This document shows, one piece after another, positions 5,613-12,927 of a DNA stretch of 19,870 nt. The notes beneath the pieces were generated by a model. It was not told the origin of the DNA, searched no databases, and saw nothing but the letters and a program-made list of their open reading frames with translations. Positions within the stretch are counted from its first letter, which is position 1; the number at the start of each line of letters is the position of its first letter. The position numbers and the translations under genes are program-made. The stretch is from an uncultured Actinomycetes bacterium (lineage in GTDB: Bacteria > Actinomycetota > Acidimicrobiia > IMCC26256 > PALSA-555): positions 1 through 19,870 of the forward strand of contig CALEYV010000025.1 in NCBI GenBank assembly GCA_937927875.1, given 5' to 3'.

Positions 5613-7943
5613 GTGCTCGAGGAGATCCGGGTCGTCGACTGCTCGACGGACATCGCCGGGCCGTACTGCACCAAGCTCCTCGCCGACGCCGGCGCCGACG
5701 TCGTGAAGGTCGAGCCGGCGGCGGGCGACCCGCTGCGATCGTGGGGATCCGGCGCGCTGTTCGAGTTCCTGAACACGTCGAAGCGGTCGATCACCCTCGC
5801 GCCCGCGGACGCCGGGTTCGCGGAGCTCTGCGCCGCGGCCGACCTCGTCGTCGGTCCGGGACCCGCGCCGCTCGACGTCGAGGCGCTCCGGGCCGACCAC
5901 CCGGGGCTCGTCGTCACCTCGATCACCCCGTTCGGGCTCGACGGCCCCTGGGCCGGCTGGGCCGCGACCGAGTTCACGCTCCAGGCCTGGTGCGGCTCCA
6001 CCGGTTCGCGCGGCGAGCCCGCCGAGCCACCGGTGGCCGCCGGTGGGCGCATCGGCGAGTGGATGGCCGGCACGTATGCCGCGGTCGCCGCGATCGCGGC
6101 GCTGCACCGGGCCCGGCGAACCGGGCTCGGCGAGCACATCGACGTGGCGACGCTCGACGCCATGACGGTGAGCATGAACACCTACACCTCGGTGTTCGCC
6201 GAGTTCCTCGGCTGGCCGGCGCTGCGCCGCCCGACCCGCACGATCGAGATCCCGTCCATCGAGCCCAGCGCCGACGGGTACGTCGCGTTCACGACCAACA
6301 GCGCCCAGCAGTTCGCGGACTTCCTCGTCCTCATCGACCGGCCCGACCTGCTCGAGGACAAGGAGCTGGCCCTGCACCTGGGCCGGTTCAAGCGGCGCGC
6401 CGAGTTCGTGCCGATCATCCACGGGTACACGACCCGCCGCACCACCGAGCAGCTCCTCGAGCGAGCCGAGCTGCTGCGCATCCCGAGCGGCCCGGTCGGC
6501 AACGGCGAGACCGTCACCGGCTTCGACCAGTTCGTCGAGCGCAAGGTCTTCGTCGAGAACCCGTGCGGGCGCTTCGTGCAGCCCCGGATCCCGTATCGCA
6601 TCTCGGGCGTCGAGCCTCGCCCCTTCGCGCCCGCGCCGGCCGTCGGCGAGCACGACGGCACCGTCGACTGGACGCCCACGGTGTCGTCGTCGCCAGGCCC
6701 GGCCGGTGCCGCGCCGCTGCCACTCGAGGGCGTCCGGATCCTCGACTGCACGGCCTGGTGGGCGGGGCCGGCCGCCACCCATGCGCTCGCCTGTCTCGGC
6801 GCCGACGTCATCAAGGTGGAGTCCGTCTCGCGGCCCGACCTCATGCGGTACACGAGCACCCGTCGGCCGCCCGAGGACGGGTGGTGGGAGTGGGGCCCGC
6901 TGTTCCACGGCGCCAACAACGGCAAGCGCGGCATCACGCTCGACCTGACCCGGGCCGAGGGCCGGGCGCTGTTCGTCCGCCTGCTCGGGACCGCCGACGT
7001 GCTGCTCGAGAACTTCACGCCCCGGGTCATGGAGCAGTTCGACCTGGGGTGGGACACCGTGCACGCCACCAACGACCAGCTGGTGATGGTGCGCCTCCCG
7101 GCGTACGGCCTCGACGGCCCGTGGCGCGACCGCACCGGGTTCGCGCAGACGATGGAGGGCATCACCGGCATGGCCTGGGTCACCGGCCGGCCGGAGGAGC
7201 CCCCGCTCCTGCCGCGTGGCGCGTGCGACCCGCTGGCAGCGATGCACGCGGTCTTCGCGACCTTCCTCGCCCTCGACGAGCGCGAGCGTCACGGCGAGGG
7301 CCGGCTCGTCGAGGCGCCGATGATCGAGGCGGCCCTGAACATGGCCGCCGAGCAGGTGGTCGAGTTCTCCGCCGTCGGTCGGCGGCTCGACCGCATGGGG
7401 AACCGCGGCCCTAGCGCGGCGCCGCAGGGCGTGTACCGAGCCGCGGGCGACGAGGAGTGGCTCGCGCTCGCGATCGAGACCGACGAGCAGTGGAGCCGGC
7501 TCCGGCGCGAGCTGGGCGATCCCGACTGGGCGCGCGATCCGGCCCTCGCCACCGTCGACGGGCGACGCGCCGCGCACGACCGCCTCGACGGGGAGCTGAG
7601 CCGATGGTGCGCGCAGCAGCACGCCCGCGACACCGCCGAGCGGCTCGCCGCGGCGGGGGTCCCCGCGGCCGAGGTCGTCGACGCCCGCGACGTCGCGCAC
7701 AACCCCCAGATGCTGCACCGGGCGCTCTTCGAGACCGAGCACCACCCGGTCACCGGCTCGCACCCGATCCCGACCCTGCCCTTCCGGTTCCGCGACCGGC
7801 AGGAGGGCTGGCTGCGCCGCCCGACGCCGACCCTCGGCGAGCACAACGACGAGGTGCTGGGCAGCCTGCTCGGGCTCAGCGCCGACGAGCTGGCGGCGCT
7901 CCGAGATTCCGCGGTGATCGGCGACCGACCGCGGGCCTCGTGA
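5613..7943 (+). CDS. Tandem-domain CaiB/BaiF (type III) CoA-transferase
   Basis: A 776-residue protein built of two fused CaiB/BaiF CoA-transferase domains. The first spans about 1-355, from L-E-E-I-R-V-V-D-C-S, with G-A-D-V-V-K-V-E-P and I-T-P-F-G-L-D-G-P-W. The second spans about 369-776, from L-E-G-V-R-I-L-D-C, with G-A-D-V-I-K-V-E-S and N-N-G-K-R-G-I-T-L-D-L. The family moves CoA from a donor thioester to a carboxylic acid through an aspartyl intermediate. The first domain keeps that residue (Asp182, T-L-D-A-M); the second has Glu572 in its place (M-I-E-A-A). GTG 5613 is preferred because GGAGGAG lies at 5597-5603; an in-frame ATG at 5577 would add 12 residues. Similar two-domain proteins of about this length occur in mycobacteria. 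It starts the operon with the thiolase-like, DUF35 and DUF4499 genes and probably supplies their CoA substrate. Confidence 0.88.
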   Translation: MLEEIRVVDCSTDIAGPYCTKLLADAGADVVKVEPAAGDPLRSWGSGALFEFLNTSKRSITLAPADAGFAELCAAADLVVGPGPAPLDVEALRADHPGLVVTSITPFGLDGPWAGWAATEFTLQAWCGSTGSRGEPAEPPVAAGGRIGEWMAGTYAAVAAIAALHRARRTGLGEHIDVATLDAMTVSMNTYTSVFAEFLGWPALRRPTRTIEIPSIEPSADGYVAFTTNSAQQFADFLVLIDRPDLLEDKELALHLGRFKRRAEFVPIIHGYTTRRTTEQLLERAELLRIPSGPVGNGETVTGFDQFVERKVFVENPCGRFVQPRIPYRISGVEPRPFAPAPAVGEHDGTVDWTPTVSSSPGPAGAAPLPLEGVRILDCTAWWAGPAATHALACLGADVIKVESVSRPDLMRYTSTRRPPEDGWWEWGPLFHGANNGKRGITLDLTRAEGRALFVRLLGTADVLLENFTPRVMEQFDLGWDTVHATNDQLVMVRLPAYGLDGPWRDRTGFAQTMEGITGMAWVTGRPEEPPLLPRGACDPLAAMHAVFATFLALDERERHGEGRLVEAPMIEAALNMAAEQVVEFSAVGRRLDRMGNRGPSAAPQGVYRAAGDEEWLALAIETDEQWSRLRRELGDPDWARDPALATVDGRRAAHDRLDGELSRWCAQQHARDTAERLAAAGVPAAEVVDARDVAHNPQMLHRALFETEHHPVTGSHPIPTLPFRFRDRQEGWLRRPTPTLGEHNDEVLGSLLGLSADELAALRDSAVIGDRPRAS

Positions 7944-9145
7944 TGGCGGCGCCGCACGAGGACTGGGGCTGGGCGACCGAGTACGAGGACGTGAGCGGGG
8001 CGGTCGCGGTCTGCGGCGTCGGCGAGTCGGACCACTCGAAGGCCTCGGGGCGCACGGCCAACCAGGTCGTGGCCCAGGCGGTCGAGCGAGCCCTCGACGA
8101 CGCCGGCCTCGCACCGGCCGACATCGACGGGCTCATGTACGTGCCGTTCGGCTACCAGTTCGACGCCGCCGCCTTCCACGAGCACTTCGGGACCAGCCAC
8201 GACATCTGGGAGTCGAAGGCCGGGGGAGGGATGCGCTGGGCCGCCAGCGCCCCGTACGAGGCGGCGCTGGCGCTCCGGGACAAGCGGGCGACCCACATCC
8301 TCAACTCGTTCGGGGTGGCGTGGGCGACCGAGCGGTCCCAGATGGTCGGCGGCCCCGGCGAGTCGCACGCCCAGGAGCTGTTCAAGCAGAACCTGGAGGT
8401 CCCGTTCGGCTGGTTCCCCCAGCCGGTCTACTTCGCCACCGTGGCCCGGCGGCACATGCACGAGTTCGGCACCACCGAGGACCAGCTGGGGGCGGTCGCC
8501 GTCGCCTGCCGACGCCACGCCAACCTGACGCCCGGCGCGGTGATGCACGACCGCCCGCTCACGCTCGAGCAGTACCGCCAGTCCCGCCTCATCGTGGCCC
8601 CGTTCCGGCGGGAGGACTGCTGCCTGATCTCGGACGGTGGCGGCGCGTACATCATGACGACGCCAGAGCGGGCCCGCGACCTCGGCCCGCCGGTGGTCGA
8701 GGTGGCCGGCGTCGGCCTCGGCAACTCGGTGACCGGCACCCATTGGGCCGAGCAGCCCGCGTTCACGTCCACGCCCCAGGTGTTCGCAGCGCCGGTCGCG
8801 TTCCAGATGGCTGGCCTCACCCCGGCCGACGTCGACGTGTACACGTGCTACGACCCGTTCACGATCCACACCGTGATGCAGATCGAGGACAGTGGCTTCT
8901 GCGAGAAGGGCGGCGGGGGCGAGTTCGTCGCCGGCGACGCCCTCCAGTTCGACGTCGGGCGGCTGCCGACGAACACCCACGGCGGCCTGCTGTCGCACGC
9001 GTACGTGCTCGGCATCGCGCATGTGGTCGAGGTCGTCCGCCAGCTCCGCGGCGAGGCGGCGGCCCAGGTGCGCGACGCCCGGGTCGGCATCTACGGCGGC
9101 TACACCGGCCCCCAGGCCGCCACCCTCATCCTCCGGCGGCCCTGA
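7943..9145 (+). CDS. Thiolase-fold lipid-transfer/aldolase-like protein
   Basis: A 400-residue thiolase-superfamily protein of the SCP-2-thiolase/Ltp branch. Family signs are V-C-G-V-G-E-S near the N-terminus, A-L-D-D-A-G-L-A-P-A-D-I-D-G-L, the C-Y-D-P-F-T segment (302-306), and N-T-H-G-G (344-348) with His346. The nucleophilic Cys of true thiolases is absent: the corresponding G-G-G-M-R-W-A-A-S region (94-102) has none. Ltp2 of actinobacterial steroid side-chain degradation is a comparable Cys-independent member; it is a retro-aldolase that works in complex with a DUF35 partner. A DUF35 gene follows here after seven bases, so aldol cleavage of a beta-hydroxyacyl-CoA is the favoured role. The ATG shares one base with the TGA of the CoA-transferase gene (TGATG), so the two are coupled. 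Not distinguishable from sequence: lipid carrier versus aldolase. Confidence 0.85.
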   Translation: MAAPHEDWGWATEYEDVSGAVAVCGVGESDHSKASGRTANQVVAQAVERALDDAGLAPADIDGLMYVPFGYQFDAAAFHEHFGTSHDIWESKAGGGMRWAASAPYEAALALRDKRATHILNSFGVAWATERSQMVGGPGESHAQELFKQNLEVPFGWFPQPVYFATVARRHMHEFGTTEDQLGAVAVACRRHANLTPGAVMHDRPLTLEQYRQSRLIVAPFRREDCCLISDGGGAYIMTTPERARDLGPPVVEVAGVGLGNSVTGTHWAEQPAFTSTPQVFAAPVAFQMAGLTPADVDVYTCYDPFTIHTVMQIEDSGFCEKGGGGEFVAGDALQFDVGRLPTNTHGGLLSHAYVLGIAHVVEVVRQLRGEAAAQVRDARVGIYGGYTGPQAATLILRRP

Positions 9146-9152
9146 AGGACTC

Positions 9153-9581
9153 ATGCGGCCCGACTTCCCCTTGCCCGACACGACGTGGGAGCCGACGGCC
9201 GAGTTCTGGGCCGGCGCGGCACGTCACGAGCTGCGCATCCCGTTCTGCGCGCGGTGCGGGCGCGGCTGCTGGTACCCGAGGGAGCGCTGCCGCTCCTGCG
9301 GCGGCGCCGAGTTCGAGTGGCGCACGATGAGCGGCCGCGGCACGCTGTTCTCGTGGGTGGTGGTCACCCACGCCTTCCTCCCCCACTTCGGAGACCTGGT
9401 GCCGTTCGTCCCCGCGCTCATCGCCCTCGACGAGGACCCCGCGGTCCGGCTCGCCACCCGGGTCGTCGACACCGACCCCGATCAGCTGGCCTTCGACCTG
9501 CCCATGGAGGTCACCTTCCGGCCAATCACCTTCGCCGGCGTCGACGGCTCCGTCACCGCGCCGCTCTTCACGCCCGCATGA
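9153..9581 (+). CDS. DUF35 zinc-ribbon/OB-fold protein
   Basis: A 142-residue protein of the DUF35 family: an N-terminal helix (residues 10-25, with T-A-E-F-W), a rubredoxin-like zinc ribbon with Cys32, Cys35, Cys46 and Cys49, and a C-terminal OB fold that carries the typical G-R-G-T-L-F-S-W strand and P-A-L-I-A-L. DUF35 proteins bind acyl-CoA and form complexes with thiolase-fold partners, for example the DUF35 part of ChsH2 with Ltp2 in cholesterol side-chain degradation, and archaeal HMG-CoA synthase with thiolase. Here the partner is almost certainly the thiolase-like protein encoded immediately upstream. The ATG lies seven bases after that gene's stop. Its own TGA overlaps the next ATG as ATGA. 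Family call is firm; the complex is inferred from gene order. Confidence 0.92.
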   Translation: MRPDFPLPDTTWEPTAEFWAGAARHELRIPFCARCGRGCWYPRERCRSCGGAEFEWRTMSGRGTLFSWVVVTHAFLPHFGDLVPFVPALIALDEDPAVRLATRVVDTDPDQLAFDLPMEVTFRPITFAGVDGSVTAPLFTPA

Positions 9582-9883
9582 GCATCCAGAGCCCGTCCGA
9601 GGAGACGTTCGTCGCGGTGGACGGACGGTGGTGGCTCAGCAACACCGGCGGGATCGTCCTCACCGGGCTGCTCGCCGCCATCACCGGCCGGCGCCTCCTG
9701 CGCTGGATCTTCTGGAGCGGGGTCGCGATCCACGTCGCCGAGGCCGCCTACACGTACCAGGCCGCGAGGAAGGCCGGCTTCACGCGCCGCGCCGTCCACT
9801 GGACGCTGCAGACCCTCGGCGTCGGGTTCCCGTCCCTCGTCGCGCTCCACGCCGCCCGCGACGCCGCCCGCGCCGATCAGTAG
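9578..9883 (+). CDS. DUF4499 (TMEM254-like) small membrane protein
   Basis: A 101-residue protein with about three hydrophobic segments (roughly 24-40, 43-60 and 76-93). The pattern H-V-A-E-A-x-Y at 51-57, a basic A-R-K-A-G loop, then W-T-L-Q-T-x-x-x-G-F-P-S-L, matches the DUF4499 family, whose best-known eukaryotic member is TMEM254. No biochemical function is established for the family. The start overlaps the DUF35 stop as ATGA, so it is translated with the DUF35 gene and is the last gene of the CoA-transferase/thiolase-like/DUF35 operon. A membrane anchor, or a channel for the lipid-like substrate of the soluble complex, is a possible role (inference). Its 3' end overlaps the tail of the opposing dehydrogenase gene by seven bases. 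Confidence 0.8.
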   Translation: MSIQSPSEETFVAVDGRWWLSNTGGIVLTGLLAAITGRRLLRWIFWSGVAIHVAEAAYTYQAARKAGFTRRAVHWTLQTLGVGFPSLVALHAARDAARADQ

Positions 9884-10803
9884 CCGGCGGCGACGTCGAC
9901 GACGCCCTCGAGCGGCTCGCCGGCCAAGTAGCGGCGCAGGTTCTCGATGAATGTCGTCACGAGCACGTCGCTCGCGCCCGGCATGCTCCACGAGATGTGC
10001 GGGCTCAGGCGCACCCGCGGGTGCTCGTACATCCAGTGGCCGGCCGGCAGCGGCTCCGGGTCGACCGCGTCGAGCGACGCCATTGCGACCTGACTCGCGT
10101 CGAGCGCGTCACGGAGCGCGTCCTGGTCGACGAGCGAGCCACGCGCGATGTTCACCAGGTGCACCCCCGGCTTCACCTTCGCGAACGCGGCCGCGTTCAT
10201 GAGGTGGCGGGTCTCGGTGGTGCCCGGCGCGGTGAGGACGAGATGGTCGGTGACCGCCAGCACCTCGTCGAGGTCCTCGGCCCGCTCGACGCCGGGCGGC
10301 GGCGGCTGGGGCGAGCGACGCAGCCCGAGCACCCGCATGCCAAACGGCACCGCCCGCGACGCGACGGCGGCGCCGATGCCGCCCAGCCCGACCAGCCCGA
10401 GGGTCCGGCCGGCCAGGCCCCCGAGCTGCGCGGTGTGCCACTGGTCGGGGCCCTCGGTGATCCAGGCCTCCGGCAGGTGCTTCTCGTAGGCGAGCATCTG
10501 GGCCAGCACCCACTCCGCGATCGGCACCGCGCTCGCGCCGCGGGAGCAGGTCAGCGTGCGGTCTCCGACCAGCGCGAGCGGGAACCGGTCGACGCCGGTG
10601 CCGAGCGTGTGGATCCAGCGGACGCCGCGGCCGAGCACGTGCTCGAGGTTCGGGAGGTCCCACGGGATCGTGAAGAGCACCTCCCCCTCCACGCCCGGCT
10701 CGAGCTCCCCGTCGCCCGGGATCTCGATCAGCTCGATCTCGGGGACCGCGGCGCGGACCTGGTCGGCCACGTCGCCTCGCACGTGAGTCAGCACCCGCGT
10801 CAC
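9877..10803 (-). CDS. D-isomer-specific 2-hydroxyacid dehydrogenase
   Basis: A 308-residue NAD(P)-dependent dehydrogenase that interconverts a 2-hydroxy acid and a 2-keto acid. The nucleotide-binding motif G-L-V-G-L-G-G-I-G lies in the middle of the chain, and the catalytic triad is complete: Arg221 (N-I-A-R-G-S-L-V-D), Glu250 (D-P-E-P-L-P) and His269 (S-P-H-I-S-W). The length is normal. GTG 10803 overlaps the TGA of the upstream amidohydrolase gene as GTGA and has GGAG (10809-10812) five bases before it. It is the last gene of a minus-strand operon with two amidohydrolases, so it probably handles a hydroxy or keto acid released by them. Substrate unknown. Confidence 0.92.
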   Translation of the reverse strand: MTRVLTHVRGDVADQVRAAVPEIELIEIPGDGELEPGVEGEVLFTIPWDLPNLEHVLGRGVRWIHTLGTGVDRFPLALVGDRTLTCSRGASAVPIAEWVLAQMLAYEKHLPEAWITEGPDQWHTAQLGGLAGRTLGLVGLGGIGAAVASRAVPFGMRVLGLRRSPQPPPPGVERAEDLDEVLAVTDHLVLTAPGTTETRHLMNAAAFAKVKPGVHLVNIARGSLVDQDALRDALDASQVAMASLDAVDPEPLPAGHWMYEHPRVRLSPHISWSMPGASDVLVTTFIENLRRYLAGEPLEGVVDVAAGY

Positions 10804-11612
10804 GACAGCTCCGGCCAGTAGGCGCGCGCAGTTCGGCCGAGGAACCAGGCCCGGTCCTCGTCGCCGAGCTTCGCCGCCGCGTGGCGTGCGTACTCGGCGA
10901 GCTCGACGTAGGGGCGGTCGTGGGTCTGGCTGTAGTCGGAGCCCCACATCAGGCGCCGGGACCCGAAGCGCGCCACCAGCTCGGGGACCAGCTCGCGCAC
11001 GTCGCCGTGCCCGGCGGCCCCGTCGAGGGCGATGGTGGAGACCTTCAGCGCCACATTGGGGAACGGCGTGAGGGCGGCCAGGTCGTCGGGCACGCCGCCG
11101 GCGAAGTCGGCGAACCCACAGTGGTCGAGCGCCATCGGGACGCTCGGCAGGCGCGGCAGCGCGTCGGCGAACGCCGGGAGGTGCTGCGCCAGCAGGGTGA
11201 CGACGACGGGCACCCGATGGCGGGCCACGGTCGCCCACACCTCGTGGGGTTCCTCGAGCCCGCCGTCGTGGATCGCGACCCAGCGCAGCCCGCGTGCGCC
11301 GGCCGCGAGTAGCTCGTCGGCGGTTGCCGCCGGCGCATCACCGGCCAGGTCGACGCACACGACCGGCGTGGTCCGCCCCGGGACCCGCGCCGCGGCGTCG
11401 ACCGTGTACCGGTTGTCGTAGCGGTAGGCGCTGATGGCCTGGACGAGGACGGCGGCGCCGACGTCGGCCTCGTCGAGGAGGCCGACCAGGCGCTCCACCG
11501 AGCAGGGGTCCTCCCGGTACCAGGGCGCGGTCACGCCGCTCGGGTTCAGCGGGTAGCGCGCCTCGTCCTCGGCGATGACGTGGACGTGCGTGTCGACCAT
11601 CAGCGCCGCCAT
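10800..11612 (-). CDS. Amidohydrolase (Amidohydro_2, lactonase-like)
   Basis: A 270-residue TIM-barrel metal hydrolase. It has a true H-x-H metal motif (V-D-T-H-V-H-V, near residues 6-12), a L-D-H-C-G-F segment in the middle and G-S-D-Y-S-Q-T-H towards the C-terminus, which supplies the catalytic Asp. Its size and motifs resemble the branch that contains 2-pyrone-4,6-dicarboxylate lactonase and fuconolactone or sulfomuconolactone hydrolases, so lactone opening is a fair guess. ATG 11612 is chosen, with a GGAG six bases upstream; an ATG four codons later is also possible. It starts 41 bases after the stop of the larger amidohydrolase gene and overlaps the dehydrogenase gene, forming an operon. 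Confidence 0.87.
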   Translation of the reverse strand: MAALMVDTHVHVIAEDEARYPLNPSGVTAPWYREDPCSVERLVGLLDEADVGAAVLVQAISAYRYDNRYTVDAAARVPGRTTPVVCVDLAGDAPAATADELLAAGARGLRWVAIHDGGLEEPHEVWATVARHRVPVVVTLLAQHLPAFADALPRLPSVPMALDHCGFADFAGGVPDDLAALTPFPNVALKVSTIALDGAAGHGDVRELVPELVARFGSRRLMWGSDYSQTHDRPYVELAEYARHAAAKLGDEDRAWFLGRTARAYWPELS

Positions 11613-11653
11613 CGAAACTCCGTCACCCTCGACGTCACGCCGCGCGTCCGCCC

Positions 11654-12832
11654 TCAGTTCAGCGCTGGCGCGGGACGGTCCGGTGGCGCCACCCGGTACA
11701 GGGCGGCCGCGTTGTCCCAGAGGATCTGCTGGCGCACGTCGTCGGGCTGGCCGGCGAGACCGGCCTGGATCTTCGCTTCGACGTTGCCGTACAGGCAGAT
11801 CGGGTGCGGGTAGTCGGTCTCGAACAGCAGCCGGTCGGCACCGACGGCGTCGATGACGCCGGCGACGGTGCGCTCCTCGAAGAACCAGCAGCCGTACACC
11901 TGGCGGCGGAAGTAGTCGCTCGGCTTCATCTCGAAGTACGGGCGCTCGCGCCACACCTGGCCGTCCTCGAAGCCGTAGTCGGCGGCGTCGAGGATGAAGG
12001 GGATGAACCCGATGCCGCTCTCCACCGACACGAACTGCAGGCGCGGGAAGCGGGCCAGGACGCCGGAGAGCAGGAGGTCGACGATCTGGGTGCCGTTGTC
12101 GAGGAACAGCTGGACCGAGGTCGACACCCGGGTCGCGCCGACGCCGTGGGCCTTGATGCGCGCCGGCGCGAAGCCGCTCTGGAAGTCACCGCTGCCGATG
12201 TGGAACGAGATCGAGAGGTCGAGGTCCTGCACCGCGGCCCAGAACGGGTCCCAGTGCTCGTCGCCGAGGTAGGGCAGGTCGTAGCGCTGGGGCTCCCCGG
12301 TGAAGAGGATGCCGCGGTGCCCGAGCTCGGCGCAGCGACGCGCCTCGTCGACGGCGGCGTCCACGTCCCAGAACGGGGTGGCCGAGATCGCCAGCAGCCG
12401 GCGGGCGTCGGCGCCGCACCACTCGATGAGGAAGTCGTTGTACGCCCGGACGCACGCCAGCATCAGCTCGGGGTCCTTCAAGGCGAGGAACTGCTGGTTG
12501 CCGAAGCCGGCCACGTTCGGGTACATGGCCTGCGCCCACACGCCGATCGAATCCAGGTAGTCGAGGCGGGCGTCGGCGTTCCAGGCCGCGGGCGGCACCT
12601 CGTCCATGTTCTTCGGGCCGGCCGGGAATGGCTCCGGCCAGCCGGCCACGGCGGTGAACCCGACCGGGACCATCGGCGTGCTGTCGGCGACGTGCCACAC
12701 GTCCCGTCCGGTGTGGTCACGTTGGAGGCGCGGGCCTCGGTCCCGGAGGTGCTCGGGGAGGCGCGCCGTCCACACGTCGCCGGGCTCGGTGACGTGGGCG
12801 TCGACGTCGATCACCCACCCGTGGCTGGCCAT
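11654..12832 (-). CDS. Amidohydrolase (ACMSD/LigW-like Amidohydro_2)
   Basis: A 392-residue metal-dependent hydrolase or decarboxylase. The N-terminus reads I-D-V-D-A-H-V-T-E-P, in which Asp replaces the first His of the usual H-x-H, as in many actinobacterial members. Other marks are F-H-I-G-S-G (barrel His), V-E-S-G-I-G-F-I-P-F, the K-P-S-D-Y-F-R-R-Q loop and F-E-T-D-Y-P-H-P with the catalytic Asp, ending in I-L-W-D-N-A-A-A-L-Y. Relatives include aminocarboxymuconate semialdehyde decarboxylase and LigW/LigJ-type enzymes of aromatic acid breakdown. GGAGG lies about four bases before the ATG. It is the first gene of the three-gene minus-strand operon and is divergent from the SMP-30 gene. It is a paralogue of the amidohydrolase at 17452. 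Reaction unknown. Confidence 0.9.
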   Translation of the reverse strand: MASHGWVIDVDAHVTEPGDVWTARLPEHLRDRGPRLQRDHTGRDVWHVADSTPMVPVGFTAVAGWPEPFPAGPKNMDEVPPAAWNADARLDYLDSIGVWAQAMYPNVAGFGNQQFLALKDPELMLACVRAYNDFLIEWCGADARRLLAISATPFWDVDAAVDEARRCAELGHRGILFTGEPQRYDLPYLGDEHWDPFWAAVQDLDLSISFHIGSGDFQSGFAPARIKAHGVGATRVSTSVQLFLDNGTQIVDLLLSGVLARFPRLQFVSVESGIGFIPFILDAADYGFEDGQVWRERPYFEMKPSDYFRRQVYGCWFFEERTVAGVIDAVGADRLLFETDYPHPICLYGNVEAKIQAGLAGQPDDVRQQILWDNAAALYRVAPPDRPAPALN

Positions 12833-12870
12833 CGATCCTCCGCTCGACCCGGACGTGCTGCGGGGCCACG

Positions 12871-12876
12871 ACCGTA
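12871..12876 (-). promoter_or_regulatory. Possible -10 box for the amidohydrolase operon
   Basis: TACGGT on the minus strand fits TAnnnT, about 38 bases before the ATG at 12832. TCGACG about 15 bases further upstream is a poor -35 candidate, so the call rests mainly on the -10. Confidence 0.3.
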
Positions 12877-12899
12877 CCCGGCCCCCGAGGACGTCGACT

Positions 12900-12913
12900 A
12901 GAAACGGGTTCCA
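12900..12913. promoter_or_regulatory. Imperfect KstR-like palindrome in divergent region
   Basis: AGAAACGGGTTCCA matches the KstR consensus TnnAACnnGTTnnA at seven of its eight fixed positions (the first T is A). Flanking bases CT on the left and G on the right extend the dyad loosely. It lies between the divergent amidohydrolase (12832) and SMP-30 (12928) genes, where one site could control both. The match is weaker than the one at 498-511. Confidence 0.35.
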
Positions 12914-12927
12914 GACGAGGGGGAGTG

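Noticed and set aside
4527..8114. A minus-strand open frame of about 1,195 codons
   Set aside because: Only the last 336 codons (from ATG 5534) encode a recognisable protein. The rest is antisense to the CoA-transferase gene, is Arg/Gly/Pro-rich and shows no family motifs, as is usual for high-GC antisense frames.
7289..9181. A 630-codon minus-strand frame
   Set aside because: Antisense to the CoA-transferase and thiolase-like genes, both of which have clear motifs; this frame has none.
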